From Psychrobacter sp. M13 (lineage in GTDB: Bacteria > Pseudomonadota > Gammaproteobacteria > Pseudomonadales > Moraxellaceae), in the NCBI RefSeq assembly GCF_030718935.1, contig NZ_CP132194.1:2604001-2668000 (forward strand): a stretch of DNA of 64,000 nt, given 5' to 3'. Of the stretch, positions 9,701 to 16,727 are shown piece by piece. A model generated the notes under the pieces. That model was not told where the DNA came from and ran no database searches. It saw only the letters and a program-made list of their open reading frames with translations. The stretch's first letter is position 1. Every line of letters begins with the position of its first letter. The position numbers were made by a program, and so were the translations under genes.

Positions 9701-10866
9701 TGCATTTGCGAAAAAGCGTCTTCTGAATTCATACTAGCCGTAAGATCTGTCAGAATTTGAGCGACTTGGTTTTCATATAGCAGCCAGCCTCTTTGCGCCA
9801 ACTGTTCCTTTAGACGCTGTAGAGGGTCTACTACAGCCTGCGGCTCATCAAGCGTAAATATTATAGTCTCAAGCTCAGTCAGCATATAGGACAAAAAACG
9901 CACCTCTATATCAGCTTGGCGCGTCAGCTTATCAAGCTTAGCCTGAATACTCTCGTCAGTGGTTGCTAAGCTAAGCTGTAGATAAATATCTGTCGCTAAA
10001 CGCTCGACAAGCTCATCTTGATTAACCAAAGTGTTTGGCTCAATGGCTATCTGTAAGACTTGCTCTAATCGCAACAGTAGTGGATGAATCTGCTTGGAAG
10101 ACTGTGGTTGGCTCATCAAACTGCTCAACCATAGTTCAGTTAGGAACCATAGGCGCTTGTTATCGATAGCCGTAGCTGCCAGCTTGGCCTGCCATAGACT
10201 ACGACAAACCTTGATCAGCGCTTGTATAACAGGGGCTTGTTTGTTATCAACTAGTGACTCAGCCAGCAGTTTTTGCGTTTGCTGCTGCCACGCTTTTAGT
10301 AATTGCTGATATTTACTAGTTTTTAATGCTGGATTGGTCTTATGTTTTGGAATGATAAGATCAATATACTGAGTAAAGCTCACCGTGGCACTATCAAATC
10401 CGCTAAGCTGATAACGCTCATTGTCAATATGTGCTATCTGAGAGGTAATGGATTTTTCATGCCGCAAAGTTGACTCTTTTGGCGTGAGCATTTGAGTGAG
10501 CTCAGCGATAGTGCTATCAATAAGCACACGACGATAGCTACCCGTTTGTACAAAAAATATTAGCTCGTTTTTTAATAGATTATGAGCAAACGTACCCAAT
10601 CGTTCTGAACGTTTTGACTGCTCATACGATATTTTAGAGGCTTTAGCCAATTGACTAAGCTTACTCGCCAGTAAGCTCAATCTTGGTAAGTCTGCTATAA
10701 GCAATACTTGAGCAATTTGTTTATAAGACTGTATTGTATTATTAGCCTTCAGATCACCTTTTAAGTCACTATGGTGCTGCCAGTTGTCAGACATTTGTGA
10801 TAGTTGCTGGTCTAGCAATGGCAATAGCCATTCAAGCATCACAATTTTGTTGGACTGGGTATTCAT
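3748..10866 (-). CDS. chpA: ChpA hybrid CheA-type histidine kinase of the Pil-Chp system
   Basis: This is the giant CheA-like kinase controlling type IV pilus twitching and related signalling. It has 2372 residues, close to the Pseudomonas ChpA size. Four Hpt-type modules keep a histidine: H931 (FHTLKGSG), H1128 (FHTLRAAS), H1451 (AHTIKGG) and H1624 (LHTIKGG). A further module has Tyr at that position (Y716, FYALK). Next come a CheA dimerisation region (about 1760), an HATPase with N box (about 1947), G1 DDGRGID (about 1992) and G2 GRGVGMDIV (about 2045), a CheW-like domain (about 2085-2230), and a C-terminal receiver with phosphoacceptor D2295. Linkers between modules are rich in S, N, D and T. 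An AGGA site precedes the ATG. It follows pilJ after a 186-base spacer that holds a long hairpin. Confidence 0.94.
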   Translation of the reverse strand: MNTQSNKIVMLEWLLPLLDQQLSQMSDNWQHHSDLKGDLKANNTIQSYKQIAQVLLIADLPRLSLLASKLSQLAKASKISYEQSKRSERLGTFAHNLLKNELIFFVQTGSYRRVLIDSTIAELTQMLTPKESTLRHEKSITSQIAHIDNERYQLSGFDSATVSFTQYIDLIIPKHKTNPALKTSKYQQLLKAWQQQTQKLLAESLVDNKQAPVIQALIKVCRSLWQAKLAATAIDNKRLWFLTELWLSSLMSQPQSSKQIHPLLLRLEQVLQIAIEPNTLVNQDELVERLATDIYLQLSLATTDESIQAKLDKLTRQADIEVRFLSYMLTELETIIFTLDEPQAVVDPLQRLKEQLAQRGWLLYENQVAQILTDLTASMNSEDAFSQMQWQIERQLQELCSIIYDTEHAISSYLGRPVINDASTNIIGRNRQNLDELADDELIDDELTEDSDKNSLARLRQAFTDIKLNITDNIKSHPDALKASTSATTDLNTVLAEMGVLSLQQISDELDSLFAQITTHNINSIGIELTQALAAIIAILERLLDYWAQQVLDQYLVQQAYDYIEQAQHLLTVRLATPDADFEADKWQVVGHSTDNAATAVVRYDDSGEVTDATTAKNTTNKTMSDDGATTNSGATDTNSDKNGQQQRENEPSESAALQLVRTKIKADNLQMNKAVRSLFIIEAIEVVSDLEGLLLTWQQDLQDLTALTEMRSNFYALKVSAKVAGAFGISTLAATVEHLLSAVVNNTLLVTEDLITLVLQAKEQVTILIDDFSNEQQPSIDLAHTILKSNNLIAGLPLSQGISSTESEPKPNDNNDSIDNDIINKDSANKVSVNTADADTKKAIKRDSITNNQRSLSPTNSDSSLPVALAPFIKQATPLPTDSSDADPDIKEIFIEEAQEVLAHITTLNEQWQNAPNDLTKLKEIRLGFHTLKGSGRMVGANTSAELAWSIENLLNRVLESSILVSTDIQSLISDVLSAYPQLVAIFAESKIDYPANVLLWIACATAYSQKQGDTFSYSDIQAYALANERSDSKTGKADETDKSHTYDESSSDSDNIDPMLQTIYSVNEIMAEASVIIAPQSEEEQALCEIFIEEAQSLVQEIDDFVQKYKHKRRVKVSDQIVRAFHTLRAASGSSALVAISEVSATIEHSLEQLQQQDIPMTPQHLQALTQSVSLIKGYLDSYDSSLKQQNSVVEETHSDDDLASLQAMLDESDELPVMIDSQLSAAQLLDLGIDGLLDAEWQLVSALKSENATSNMLDADAKNEDDHKLSDINDANPSIEHLQSVQTYIHQQRQQIARLAAKTLELPKFPPLLEALDSVYHHLYKYPSLAIDTAIQQVLLSGHAQLVGLFDALAASMSPKIDQQVLESLLAISSQQPLIPQSSKDTYNVASKQASELHIEIIDTDVELLEIFLEEAQELNEAISDTLDIWCDDIENLATIKKLQRYAHTIKGGAQMAGIYSVSELTYQIVDIYERFIEDDISPTMQWAYVVKKLQDVLVLQIDQLLTAKQSFFALELIEQCRKFLQMGKLPYHVSLTIPAPEAQDNASLLKTEEDSESTSAISINELIAESWPNEQPDADILALYLEEAEELISSSNKSLQLFLTNNHNTEALQSLQRDLHTIKGGARMVGANGIADLSHEMESIYEELALRRRPATKMASKLLTACHDWIVDAVFVLKQRVNPPTPVAFIAALKQFNSKSDSLKKIPNESLNDLRETILNAKKGSEKHYIAIDVSEMPSMSGNFSEPVESVSTAEVIRIPSSSVEHMINLSGESAINRTRIDMGMTSLTNSIEEMGTTVQRLADQLRRMELELEVQILSQIDEKLIDSEDFDPLEMDQYSSLNQLSKSLSESASDLVDINNTLLEKTQDNESLLLQLARTQTELQDGLMSSRIVPFTRLTPRLERIVRQTANELDKSVDLTIINADDEMDRTILERITSPLEHMIRNAVDHGIEDTQTRLKSGKDSSGHITLEVLREGSEVVIHLKDDGRGIDVEAVRKKAVSKGLIDVDDHTLSDLDIMQYVFNAGLSTTDQLTQISGRGVGMDIVVSEIRQLGGVVSVSSEPNKGSQFTIRVPLSVAITDALVVRVADGYYAIPLVQIERVVRVNSEKLYDYFKSGAAMLAIDDQAYRVRYLNEILSGSKFSELIVNTNTSLPLVIIKSRTGQNIALLVDQISGSRIEMVVKPLGRQLSHITGMSAATIMGDGSVMLALDLVALMRNASLSKAVKPTLKVNAADTKRRPTVMVVDDSVTVRKVTSRFLERQGVNVMIAKDGVDAIEILQETVPDLILLDIEMPRMDGFEVATHIRHNKRLQLIPIIMITSRTGEKHRTRAFEVGVDDYMGKPFQEIQLLEKINKLLDSEVRLDYDG

Positions 10867-10928
10867 AGGATTATCCTGACTTGTTAAGGCGCTAATTCTT
10901 ACCAGCTATCAATTATGATACTTATAGC

Positions 10929-10980
10929 TAATGCTCAGAGGTCGATTAATGCTTGGTAGTTCATTAACCTCTGAGCATTA
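10929..10980 (-). other. Long hairpin in the pilJ-chpA spacer
   Basis: A perfect 14-base inverted repeat (10929-10942 with 10967-10980, TAATGCTCAGAGGT and its complement) encloses a second 6-base stem (TTAATG 10946-10951 with CATTAA 10962-10967). No T run follows on the minus strand, so it is not a standard intrinsic terminator. It lies between pilJ and chpA in the presumed operon and could act as an mRNA processing or stability element, or as a partial attenuator. Confidence 0.7.
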
Positions 10981-11052
10981 ACTAGTACCTAGTCATTGGC
11001 AACAGCTAAACCAAAAATCGTGTTGAATGACAAGGTTTTTATAGCATGAGTA

Positions 11053-12414
11053 TTAGCTATGATTTGATATCTTGAAACCTGTTACAGATTCTTGCAGTGC
11101 TCCAGCCATCTCATTGAGCTCACCGACTGAACGCGCTGTTGCTAACGTGCCTGAAGAAGTTTGTGAGGTGATGTCTTGAATGATAGTCATAGTGTTCGAG
11201 ATATGACCTGCTGATTCTGCCTGCTGCTGCGCGGCATTAGAGATATTCTGAATAAGGTCGGATAGTGTATTAGAGACGTTTTGCACCTCTTCAAGTGCCT
11301 CACCAGCATCTTTTGCTAAGCGCGCACCACGTACCACCTCTGAGGTTGTCGACTCCATCGACATGACAGCCTCATTGGTATCAGCCTGAATGGTCTTAAC
11401 TAAGGTTTCAATCTGTTTAGTTGCTTTAGCCGAGCGCTCAGCCAAACGCTGAACCTCATCAGCCACTACCGCAAACCCGCGCCCTGCCTCGCCTGCCATT
11501 GACGCTTGAATAGCGGCATTCAATGCCAAAACGTTGGTCTGATCGGCAATATCATTAATCAAACTGACAATATCGCCAATCTCTTGCGAGGATTCGCCCA
11601 AGCGCTTAATACGCTTTGAGGTTTCTTGAATCTGGTTACGAATAACATTCATACCCTCAATGGAACGCTGTACAACCTCAGCACCATTATAAGCAATATC
11701 GACTGAACGCTCAGCCACTATCGCTGACTCAGTCGCATTATTGGACACTTTATCAATCGATACCGCCATCTCATTGATAGACGCGGATACTCCAGCGATT
11801 TCTTGGGCCTGATGCTCAGAGGCCTCTGCAAGCTCAACGGCTTTGAGCTGTGTACGCTCAGAGGACTGGGATACTTGCTCAGCAGTATTATTAATGACCA
11901 TTACTAGCTGACGTAACTGATCAATAGCAAAGTTTACTGAATCAGCGATAGCTCCTGTAAAGTCCTCCGATACCGTAGCACTGACGGTCAAATCGCCTTC
12001 TGCTAAGTCGCCTAATTCATCAAGCAGACGCAAAATAGCCATCTGATTACGCTCGTTTTCTTCTTGAATTTGACGCGAGCGCTCCGACTCAGTTTCCGCC
12101 TCTTGTCGACGGCGTAGCGTTTCTTGTTCAACTAAGGTGCGCTCACTACCATCGCGTTGCTTGAACAGCTGTGATAAAGAATAGACCACTATAATTAAAG
12201 CGATTACAAAAGCGATAACGGGTAAAACCACTGCTTGATTGAAATTCTGTAAATACTGACTCACTGCTGATAGTGAATTAAATATAACAACCAAGCTAAT
12301 TATGATGACTACCGTGAAAATCCCTAACAAAGCGATCCATTTACTATTATTATTTTCGGTAGGTAAAGCAGATTTATTCATATTAAGCGCAGATCGTTTA
12401 GTCATATCATTCAT
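11053..12414 (-). CDS. pilJ: PilJ-type methyl-accepting chemoreceptor, short form
   Basis: PilJ is the membrane chemoreceptor that feeds ChpA through PilI. The start chosen is the ATG at 12414, with AAGGA about 9 bases upstream; a longer frame to 12444 would overlap pilI. The 453-residue protein has two transmembrane helices (about 25-45 and 60-82) separated by only about 15 residues, then a HAMP-like and coiled-coil stretch, and a clear MCP signalling tip ([20 protein letters not shown], then [13 protein letters not shown]). PilJ proteins of Pseudomonas and Acinetobacter are about 680-690 residues with a large periplasmic sensor. That sensor is absent here, so signal input must differ. No frameshift is evident. 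Confidence 0.88.
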   Translation of the reverse strand: MNDMTKRSALNMNKSALPTENNNSKWIALLGIFTVVIIISLVVIFNSLSAVSQYLQNFNQAVVLPVIAFVIALIIVVYSLSQLFKQRDGSERTLVEQETLRRRQEAETESERSRQIQEENERNQMAILRLLDELGDLAEGDLTVSATVSEDFTGAIADSVNFAIDQLRQLVMVINNTAEQVSQSSERTQLKAVELAEASEHQAQEIAGVSASINEMAVSIDKVSNNATESAIVAERSVDIAYNGAEVVQRSIEGMNVIRNQIQETSKRIKRLGESSQEIGDIVSLINDIADQTNVLALNAAIQASMAGEAGRGFAVVADEVQRLAERSAKATKQIETLVKTIQADTNEAVMSMESTTSEVVRGARLAKDAGEALEEVQNVSNTLSDLIQNISNAAQQQAESAGHISNTMTIIQDITSQTSSGTLATARSVGELNEMAGALQESVTGFKISNHS

Positions 12415-12427
12415 TGTAGTTATTCCT

Positions 12428-12958
12428 TTATATTGCAGCATCAATATAGCGCGAGTCTTGTGCTAATAAGCTTGGCATAAAAACCAACCATTCTTGTTGG
12501 TTCTTGAAAAACCTACCGTGATTGTAGGGCGCAAATGGCGAGTGACTGTCCATAGGCTGCGCACGATACTGACTGCGCGTAAACTGCTCAATCCCTAGCA
12601 CTTGATCAACGATCAGCCCTGAAAATACCGTACTATGATCAACGACGATTACCTTGCGCTGGCTCAATTGCGGTAGATGACTGGGCACGGCTAATAGCTT
12701 TGACAAATCTGTCAGCGGCAGCAGACGCCCACGAACATTAGCAATACCTAAGAGCCAAGGTTTTACTAAAGGAACACTAGTGTATTCAGGCATAGCCAGT
12801 ATCTCTGACACCTCTCCTATAGGTGCAACTAAACGCTGACCACCCACCTCAAATACCACCCCGCGCCAGTCATACTCTTGTCCGCCTTGACGACCACTCA
12901 GACGTGCTTTGGCTAAATCAGCCAAACGCAGTAGCTCAATAAATCCTTTAGAGGTCAC
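12428..12958 (-). CDS. pilI: PilI, CheW-like adaptor
   Basis: PilI is the CheW-type scaffold linking PilJ to the kinase ChpA. The 176-residue protein carries the CheW fold, seen as [21 protein letters not shown] (about 34-54), then [15 protein letters not shown] (about 71-85), and a later IVVDH...[10 protein letters not shown] segment. The start is GTG, with GGAG six bases upstream inside the end of pilH and a three-base gap after the pilH stop, so the two genes are coupled. The length agrees with Pseudomonas PilI. Confidence 0.9.
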   Translation of the reverse strand: MTSKGFIELLRLADLAKARLSGRQGGQEYDWRGVVFEVGGQRLVAPIGEVSEILAMPEYTSVPLVKPWLLGIANVRGRLLPLTDLSKLLAVPSHLPQLSQRKVIVVDHSTVFSGLIVDQVLGIEQFTRSQYRAQPMDSHSPFAPYNHGRFFKNQQEWLVFMPSLLAQDSRYIDAAI

Positions 12959-12961
12959 AAA

Positions 12962-13324
12962 TTACTCCGTTACCATGCGAATAACACGCATTAATTCCGT
13001 CTCATCGATAGGCTTAACCAGATACTCTTTGGCACCTTGGCGCTTACCCCATACCCGATCGGTCTCTTGGCTTTTGGTACTTATCATCACAATAGGGATG
13101 TGTGCAGTGGCTTCTGTGTGAGTGATCTTACGAGTGGCCTGAAAACCGTTCATCTCAGGCATAACCACATCCATCAAAATAACATCTGGTATATGGTCAG
13201 TGGCCATCTGACAACCTTGTTGACCGTTAACGGCTTCTAGTACTTTATAGCTATTTTTAGCCAGCATATCGCGAAGCTTTACCATCTCAGATGGCGAATC
13301 ATCAATGACTAGAACCGTGGTCAT
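12962..13324 (-). CDS. pilH: PilH, CheY-like response regulator
   Basis: PilH is a single-domain receiver of the Pil-Chp pathway, thought to counterbalance PilG and affect pilus retraction. All receiver landmarks are present in 120 residues: acidic D8/D9, phosphoacceptor D52 (LMDVVMPEMNG), the Ser in MIST, and K104 (VKPID). There is no output domain. It lies 132 bases after pilG and directly before pilI. Confidence 0.92.
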   Translation of the reverse strand: MTTVLVIDDSPSEMVKLRDMLAKNSYKVLEAVNGQQGCQMATDHIPDVILMDVVMPEMNGFQATRKITHTEATAHIPIVMISTKSQETDRVWGKRQGAKEYLVKPIDETELMRVIRMVTE

Positions 13325-13456
13325 AGTTGTTTCCTTGATTATCAGTGATACCCTCTATGATATAGGGCGAGAATAACACTGTGAATGTTTTGAGTATTGT
13401 GTAGATAACAAAACCCGTAGGTTTTAAAATCAGTATTTCTGTCTATCATAAATTCA

Positions 13457-13849
13457 TTATGACTGAACCGTATCGCGATACTTATTAATGGCGTCAAATA
13501 GCTCATCTTTACTAAAAGGCTTAGTCAAATATTCATCAGAGCCAACAATGCGCCCACGAGCTTTGTCAAATAAGCCATCCTTTGATGACAGCATAATAAC
13601 GGGCTTGCTGGCGTAACTTGGATTATTTTTTATCAAAGCACAGGTCTGGTAGCCATCAAGACGTGGCATCATAATATCGACAAAAATGATATCTGGATTA
13701 TTATCCACAATCTTTGCTAAGGCATCAAAACCATCGACGGCAGTAATGACTTCACAGCCTGCTCGTTGTAGTAAAGTCTCTGCCGTACGGCGGATAGTTT
13801 TTGAATCATCAATAACCATCACCTTTAGCCCTTCAAAATTATTTTCCAT
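13457..13849 (-). CDS. pilG: PilG, CheY-like response regulator
   Basis: PilG is the first gene of the Pil-Chp cluster and a receiver-only regulator phosphorylated by ChpA; in relatives it promotes pilus extension and cAMP signalling. The 130-residue protein has D14/D15, phosphoacceptor D58 (FVDIMMPRLDG), the SSKDG switch segment, and K110 (TKPF). AGGA lies about 8 bases before the ATG. The cluster promoter should be in the 482-base region upstream (13850-14331). Confidence 0.92.
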   Translation of the reverse strand: MENNFEGLKVMVIDDSKTIRRTAETLLQRAGCEVITAVDGFDALAKIVDNNPDIIFVDIMMPRLDGYQTCALIKNNPSYASKPVIMLSSKDGLFDKARGRIVGSDEYLTKPFSKDELFDAINKYRDTVQS

Positions 13850-14331
13850 GTTTTGTATCCTATAAATAACGGTTTTATGCGTAATAGCAGTGTTTGTTGT
13901 ACAAATTTATGGTTATGATTTATCCGCTACAGGTGATATTTTTATGTCTTCAATATACTGTTTATACATGCTCAATGCATTACGACAACAGTCAAGATCA
14001 AGTTAACAAGTACTAACCTATTATAGCATTGACTACCGTTATATTTTTAGCACAAAGACTAAACTGAGCCTTCATACTGCCTTAATAATTATCTGATAGC
14101 AAAATATAAACTAAAAATAAATTTTAGCTTTATTAGAAGCAAGTCACAACCCTGTAGCGTTTGCGCTTTATCATAGCAAAAAATATCAATAATGCGCACT
14201 GTTTAACGATCAAATTAACAGTATTTAGTCGAGAGCTTAGGTAGATAACTTAGTTTTTATGTCTAAGCTTTGTTTACACAATGAAATAACGTTTATAATT
14301 GCAAATTATAATCTAAATAACAATAGGTGAC
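13850..14331. other. Divergent intergenic region, pilG and membrane-fusion lipoprotein gene
   Basis: This 482-base AT-rich region must carry the promoters for both the pil-chp cluster (minus) and the lipoprotein gene (plus). A short inverted repeat, AGCTTAG (14234-14240) with CTAAGCT (14263-14269), sits about 70 bases before the plus-strand start. A possible plus-strand -10 TATAAT follows further downstream. No supported ORF was seen. Confidence 0.4.
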
Positions 14332-15630
14332 ATGGTGTCCGATAATCATAAGAAATACTATAAAAAAGGCTATAAACATAAGGAAGGTTATAAAAAGGCT
14401 GTTTTAAGAATTTCTCTACTAACCGTCATAATAGCTATGACAGGCTGCCAGCCTCCTGAGCCAATCGTTGAAAAGCCAGCTATCGACGCTCAGCCCGCAA
14501 CTGATTTGCCTATTATCATTGATGAAAACACAGTCACCATGTCACCTGAGCATATACTGAGCATCAAGCCCTCGCGTTATCAGCCAAGCTTAGGCTTGCA
14601 AGGGAATATCGCAGCTATCAAACAGGTGCGCTTTAAGGCCAATCAAGCCTTGACTGTGCAACAAGTACTGGTTGAGCCTAATCAATGGGTAGAGGCTGGC
14701 ACCCCTTTATTCATAGTCAAACGTCAAGCTATAGTTGAGCCTCAAGATACCACTACTCCAGCAGAGACTATCGTAAACAACAACTCTTCTAATGATAGCG
14801 ATATCAATGTTAAAAAAGATAGCATAGTAACAACGGATACCAAGACCGTTACAAATACAGGTAATGACCGCTCAAGCGCTGCAAAAACAGTAACTACGCC
14901 AGATGATCCGACTACAAAGCCAGATATTACTCCGGCAACGGCTGATACAGCACTTGAGAATATCGTTAACGAGAGCAAAGATAAAAGCCCCTCTAAACCC
15001 AAGATGAATGCCCCGTCATTTATTACTATCAAAGCGCCATTTACAGGCCGCGTAGATACTCTGTCTATTCAAGCTATGCAGCAACTAGATATCAATGCTC
15101 CTATGCTAAACTTAAGCAATGATAATGATCTACATTTTGTTGCTACACTGCCCATTCAAGCTAAGCCTCGACTCTCAGTGGGACAAACCGTAAACTTTAC
15201 AACGGCGAGTCTAAGCGACACTTTTACAGGTCAAGTGAGTAAGCTGACCGTTAGCACTGATGATAAGCTATTGGTTGATGTTCATGTTATTAATACCGAT
15301 AACAATCGTGGTAAGCTTAAAGCCAATATGGCGGTGACTGGGCGCGTTGATTATGGACAGATAGAGGTCGGTACTATCGTCCCAAAAAGTGCTATTCACG
15401 ATGCCGATTTATCAGCTCTTACCAAAGCGCCTTTTAGACCTATGATGACCCTTACCGCCAATGTTTGGATCATTCAACAAAATCAGCGTTTGACGCGTCA
15501 GCCAGTAGAAGTTATAGAATACGATCCTGATACGGATCGCTATCTAATCGCTGGCATTAATAATGACAGTCTAATCTGTTTAGCCCAGCTGCCCCTACAA
15601 TCAGCTGGTAAAAAGGTGATTGTTTCTTAG
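14332..15630 (+). CDS. HlyD/RND-type membrane-fusion lipoprotein (orphan adaptor)
   Basis: This is a periplasmic adaptor-like lipoprotein of 432 residues. A lysine- and tyrosine-rich N-terminus leads into a lipoprotein signal ending MTGC (Cys near residue 39). Two lipoyl half-motifs are visible: QVLVEPNQWVEAGTPLFIV (about 110-128) and FITIKAPFTGRVDTL (about 230-245). They are followed by beta-barrel and membrane-proximal regions (IVPKSAIHD). The coiled-coil hairpin normally found between the lipoyl halves is replaced by about 90 residues of T/D/N-rich low-complexity sequence. No inner-membrane pump or TolC gene adjoins it. AGGTGA lies so close to the ATG that a GTG at 14335 may be the real start. 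Confidence 0.72.
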   Translation: MVSDNHKKYYKKGYKHKEGYKKAVLRISLLTVIIAMTGCQPPEPIVEKPAIDAQPATDLPIIIDENTVTMSPEHILSIKPSRYQPSLGLQGNIAAIKQVRFKANQALTVQQVLVEPNQWVEAGTPLFIVKRQAIVEPQDTTTPAETIVNNNSSNDSDINVKKDSIVTTDTKTVTNTGNDRSSAAKTVTTPDDPTTKPDITPATADTALENIVNESKDKSPSKPKMNAPSFITIKAPFTGRVDTLSIQAMQQLDINAPMLNLSNDNDLHFVATLPIQAKPRLSVGQTVNFTTASLSDTFTGQVSKLTVSTDDKLLVDVHVINTDNNRGKLKANMAVTGRVDYGQIEVGTIVPKSAIHDADLSALTKAPFRPMMTLTANVWIIQQNQRLTRQPVEVIEYDPDTDRYLIAGINNDSLICLAQLPLQSAGKKVIVS

Positions 15631-15704
15631 AGTAAGCATAGTAAATATACGGAATATAGCTGTTGAAACTTTGGCTTGGTTACTTAGAGTTATTTGCTTT
15701 AATT

Positions 15705-15739
15705 CAGTTACTTTAGCCCAGTTACTTTGATTCAGTTAC
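15705..15739 (+). repeat. Three CAGTTAC direct repeats, 14-base period, before the response regulator gene
   Basis: Perfect CAGTTAC heptamers start at 15705, 15719 and 15733, exactly 14 bases apart. A diverged GGTTAC copy lies in the same 14-base phase at 15678-15683. They lie about 180 bases upstream of the OmpR-family regulator gene. GTTAC/GTAAC cores are common in OmpR-family binding sites, so an operator role, perhaps autoregulation, is plausible but unproven. Confidence 0.5.
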
Positions 15740-15914
15740 ATGGTATAGAAATATTAACAAAGCATGTCTTGTTTGGTAACGTCACAATTAGGCACTATAG
15801 TCTAGGCTAAGCTTGATTAACAATCAGCGTTTAGACTGTTATATCATTATAAAAAGCTAACAGATATAAGAATTCACAGAAAAAATATTAAATATTAACT
15901 TTAGAGGCTATTTT

Positions 15915-16637
15915 ATGAGCAAGCAGATTTTATTGATTGAAGATGATCCAGATTTGGCAGAATTGATCAGTGATTATTTAACGATGAATTACTACGATGT
16001 CCATCATGCAGGTCTAGGTCAAGAAGGTTTAGACTTACTGGACACCAAAGAGCGTGATATTGATTTAGTCGTGCTTGATTTGATGTTGCCTGATATGGAC
16101 GGTATGCAAGTCTGCCAAAAAATTCGTGGCAATAAAAATAATATGACTAATAAAGTACCTATTATCATGCTCACGGCCAAGGGCGATACTACTGATCGCG
16201 TACTTGGACTTGAGATGGGTGCTGACGATTATATTGCCAAGCCTTTTGAGCCACGTGAGCTATTGGCTCGTATTCGTGCGGTTATCCGTCGTCATGAGCA
16301 GCCTAACCAAGCTGAGAGTCAATCAGATAGTTTAACTTTTGGTCGTTTAAGTGTGTTTCCTGACAGCCATGAAGTCACTATCGATGAGCAGCCTGTACGT
16401 CTAACTACTCATCAATTCCAATTGCTCCACTACTTTGCTACCCATTCAGGTAAAGTTCTCAATCGTGAGCAGTTATGGCAAGCGATGCCAAATGACGATA
16501 GTTCGGACAATATCGATCGTGCTATCGATGTCCATATTTCACGTTTACGCGCATTGATTGAGGACAATCCTCGTCAGCCAAAACGCATCATTACTGTACG
16601 TGGTGTCGGTTATCAGTTTGCAACGGATCAGGTTTAA
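15915..16637 (+). CDS. OmpR/PhoB-family response regulator
   Basis: This is a DNA-binding response regulator of 240 residues. The N-terminal receiver has D10/D11, phosphoacceptor D55 (VLDLMLPDMDG), the T of MLTAKG, and K109 (AKPF). A winged-helix DNA-binding domain (about 140-238) ends in the family signature RGVGYQF. The histidine kinase gene starts 90 bases later on the same strand, so they form a two-component pair. I could not assign a named system such as RstA or CpxR with confidence. The CAGTTAC repeats upstream may be its binding sites. Confidence 0.9.
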   Translation: MSKQILLIEDDPDLAELISDYLTMNYYDVHHAGLGQEGLDLLDTKERDIDLVVLDLMLPDMDGMQVCQKIRGNKNNMTNKVPIIMLTAKGDTTDRVLGLEMGADDYIAKPFEPRELLARIRAVIRRHEQPNQAESQSDSLTFGRLSVFPDSHEVTIDEQPVRLTTHQFQLLHYFATHSGKVLNREQLWQAMPNDDSSDNIDRAIDVHISRLRALIEDNPRQPKRIITVRGVGYQFATDQV

Positions 16638-16727
16638 GTGATAATGGTTTAATGCTGCAACTGTAACTTTTAAGCCCTATGACTTTTGAGTACTGTAACC
16701 TCTAAGAATGACTACTGAGACTATTTG

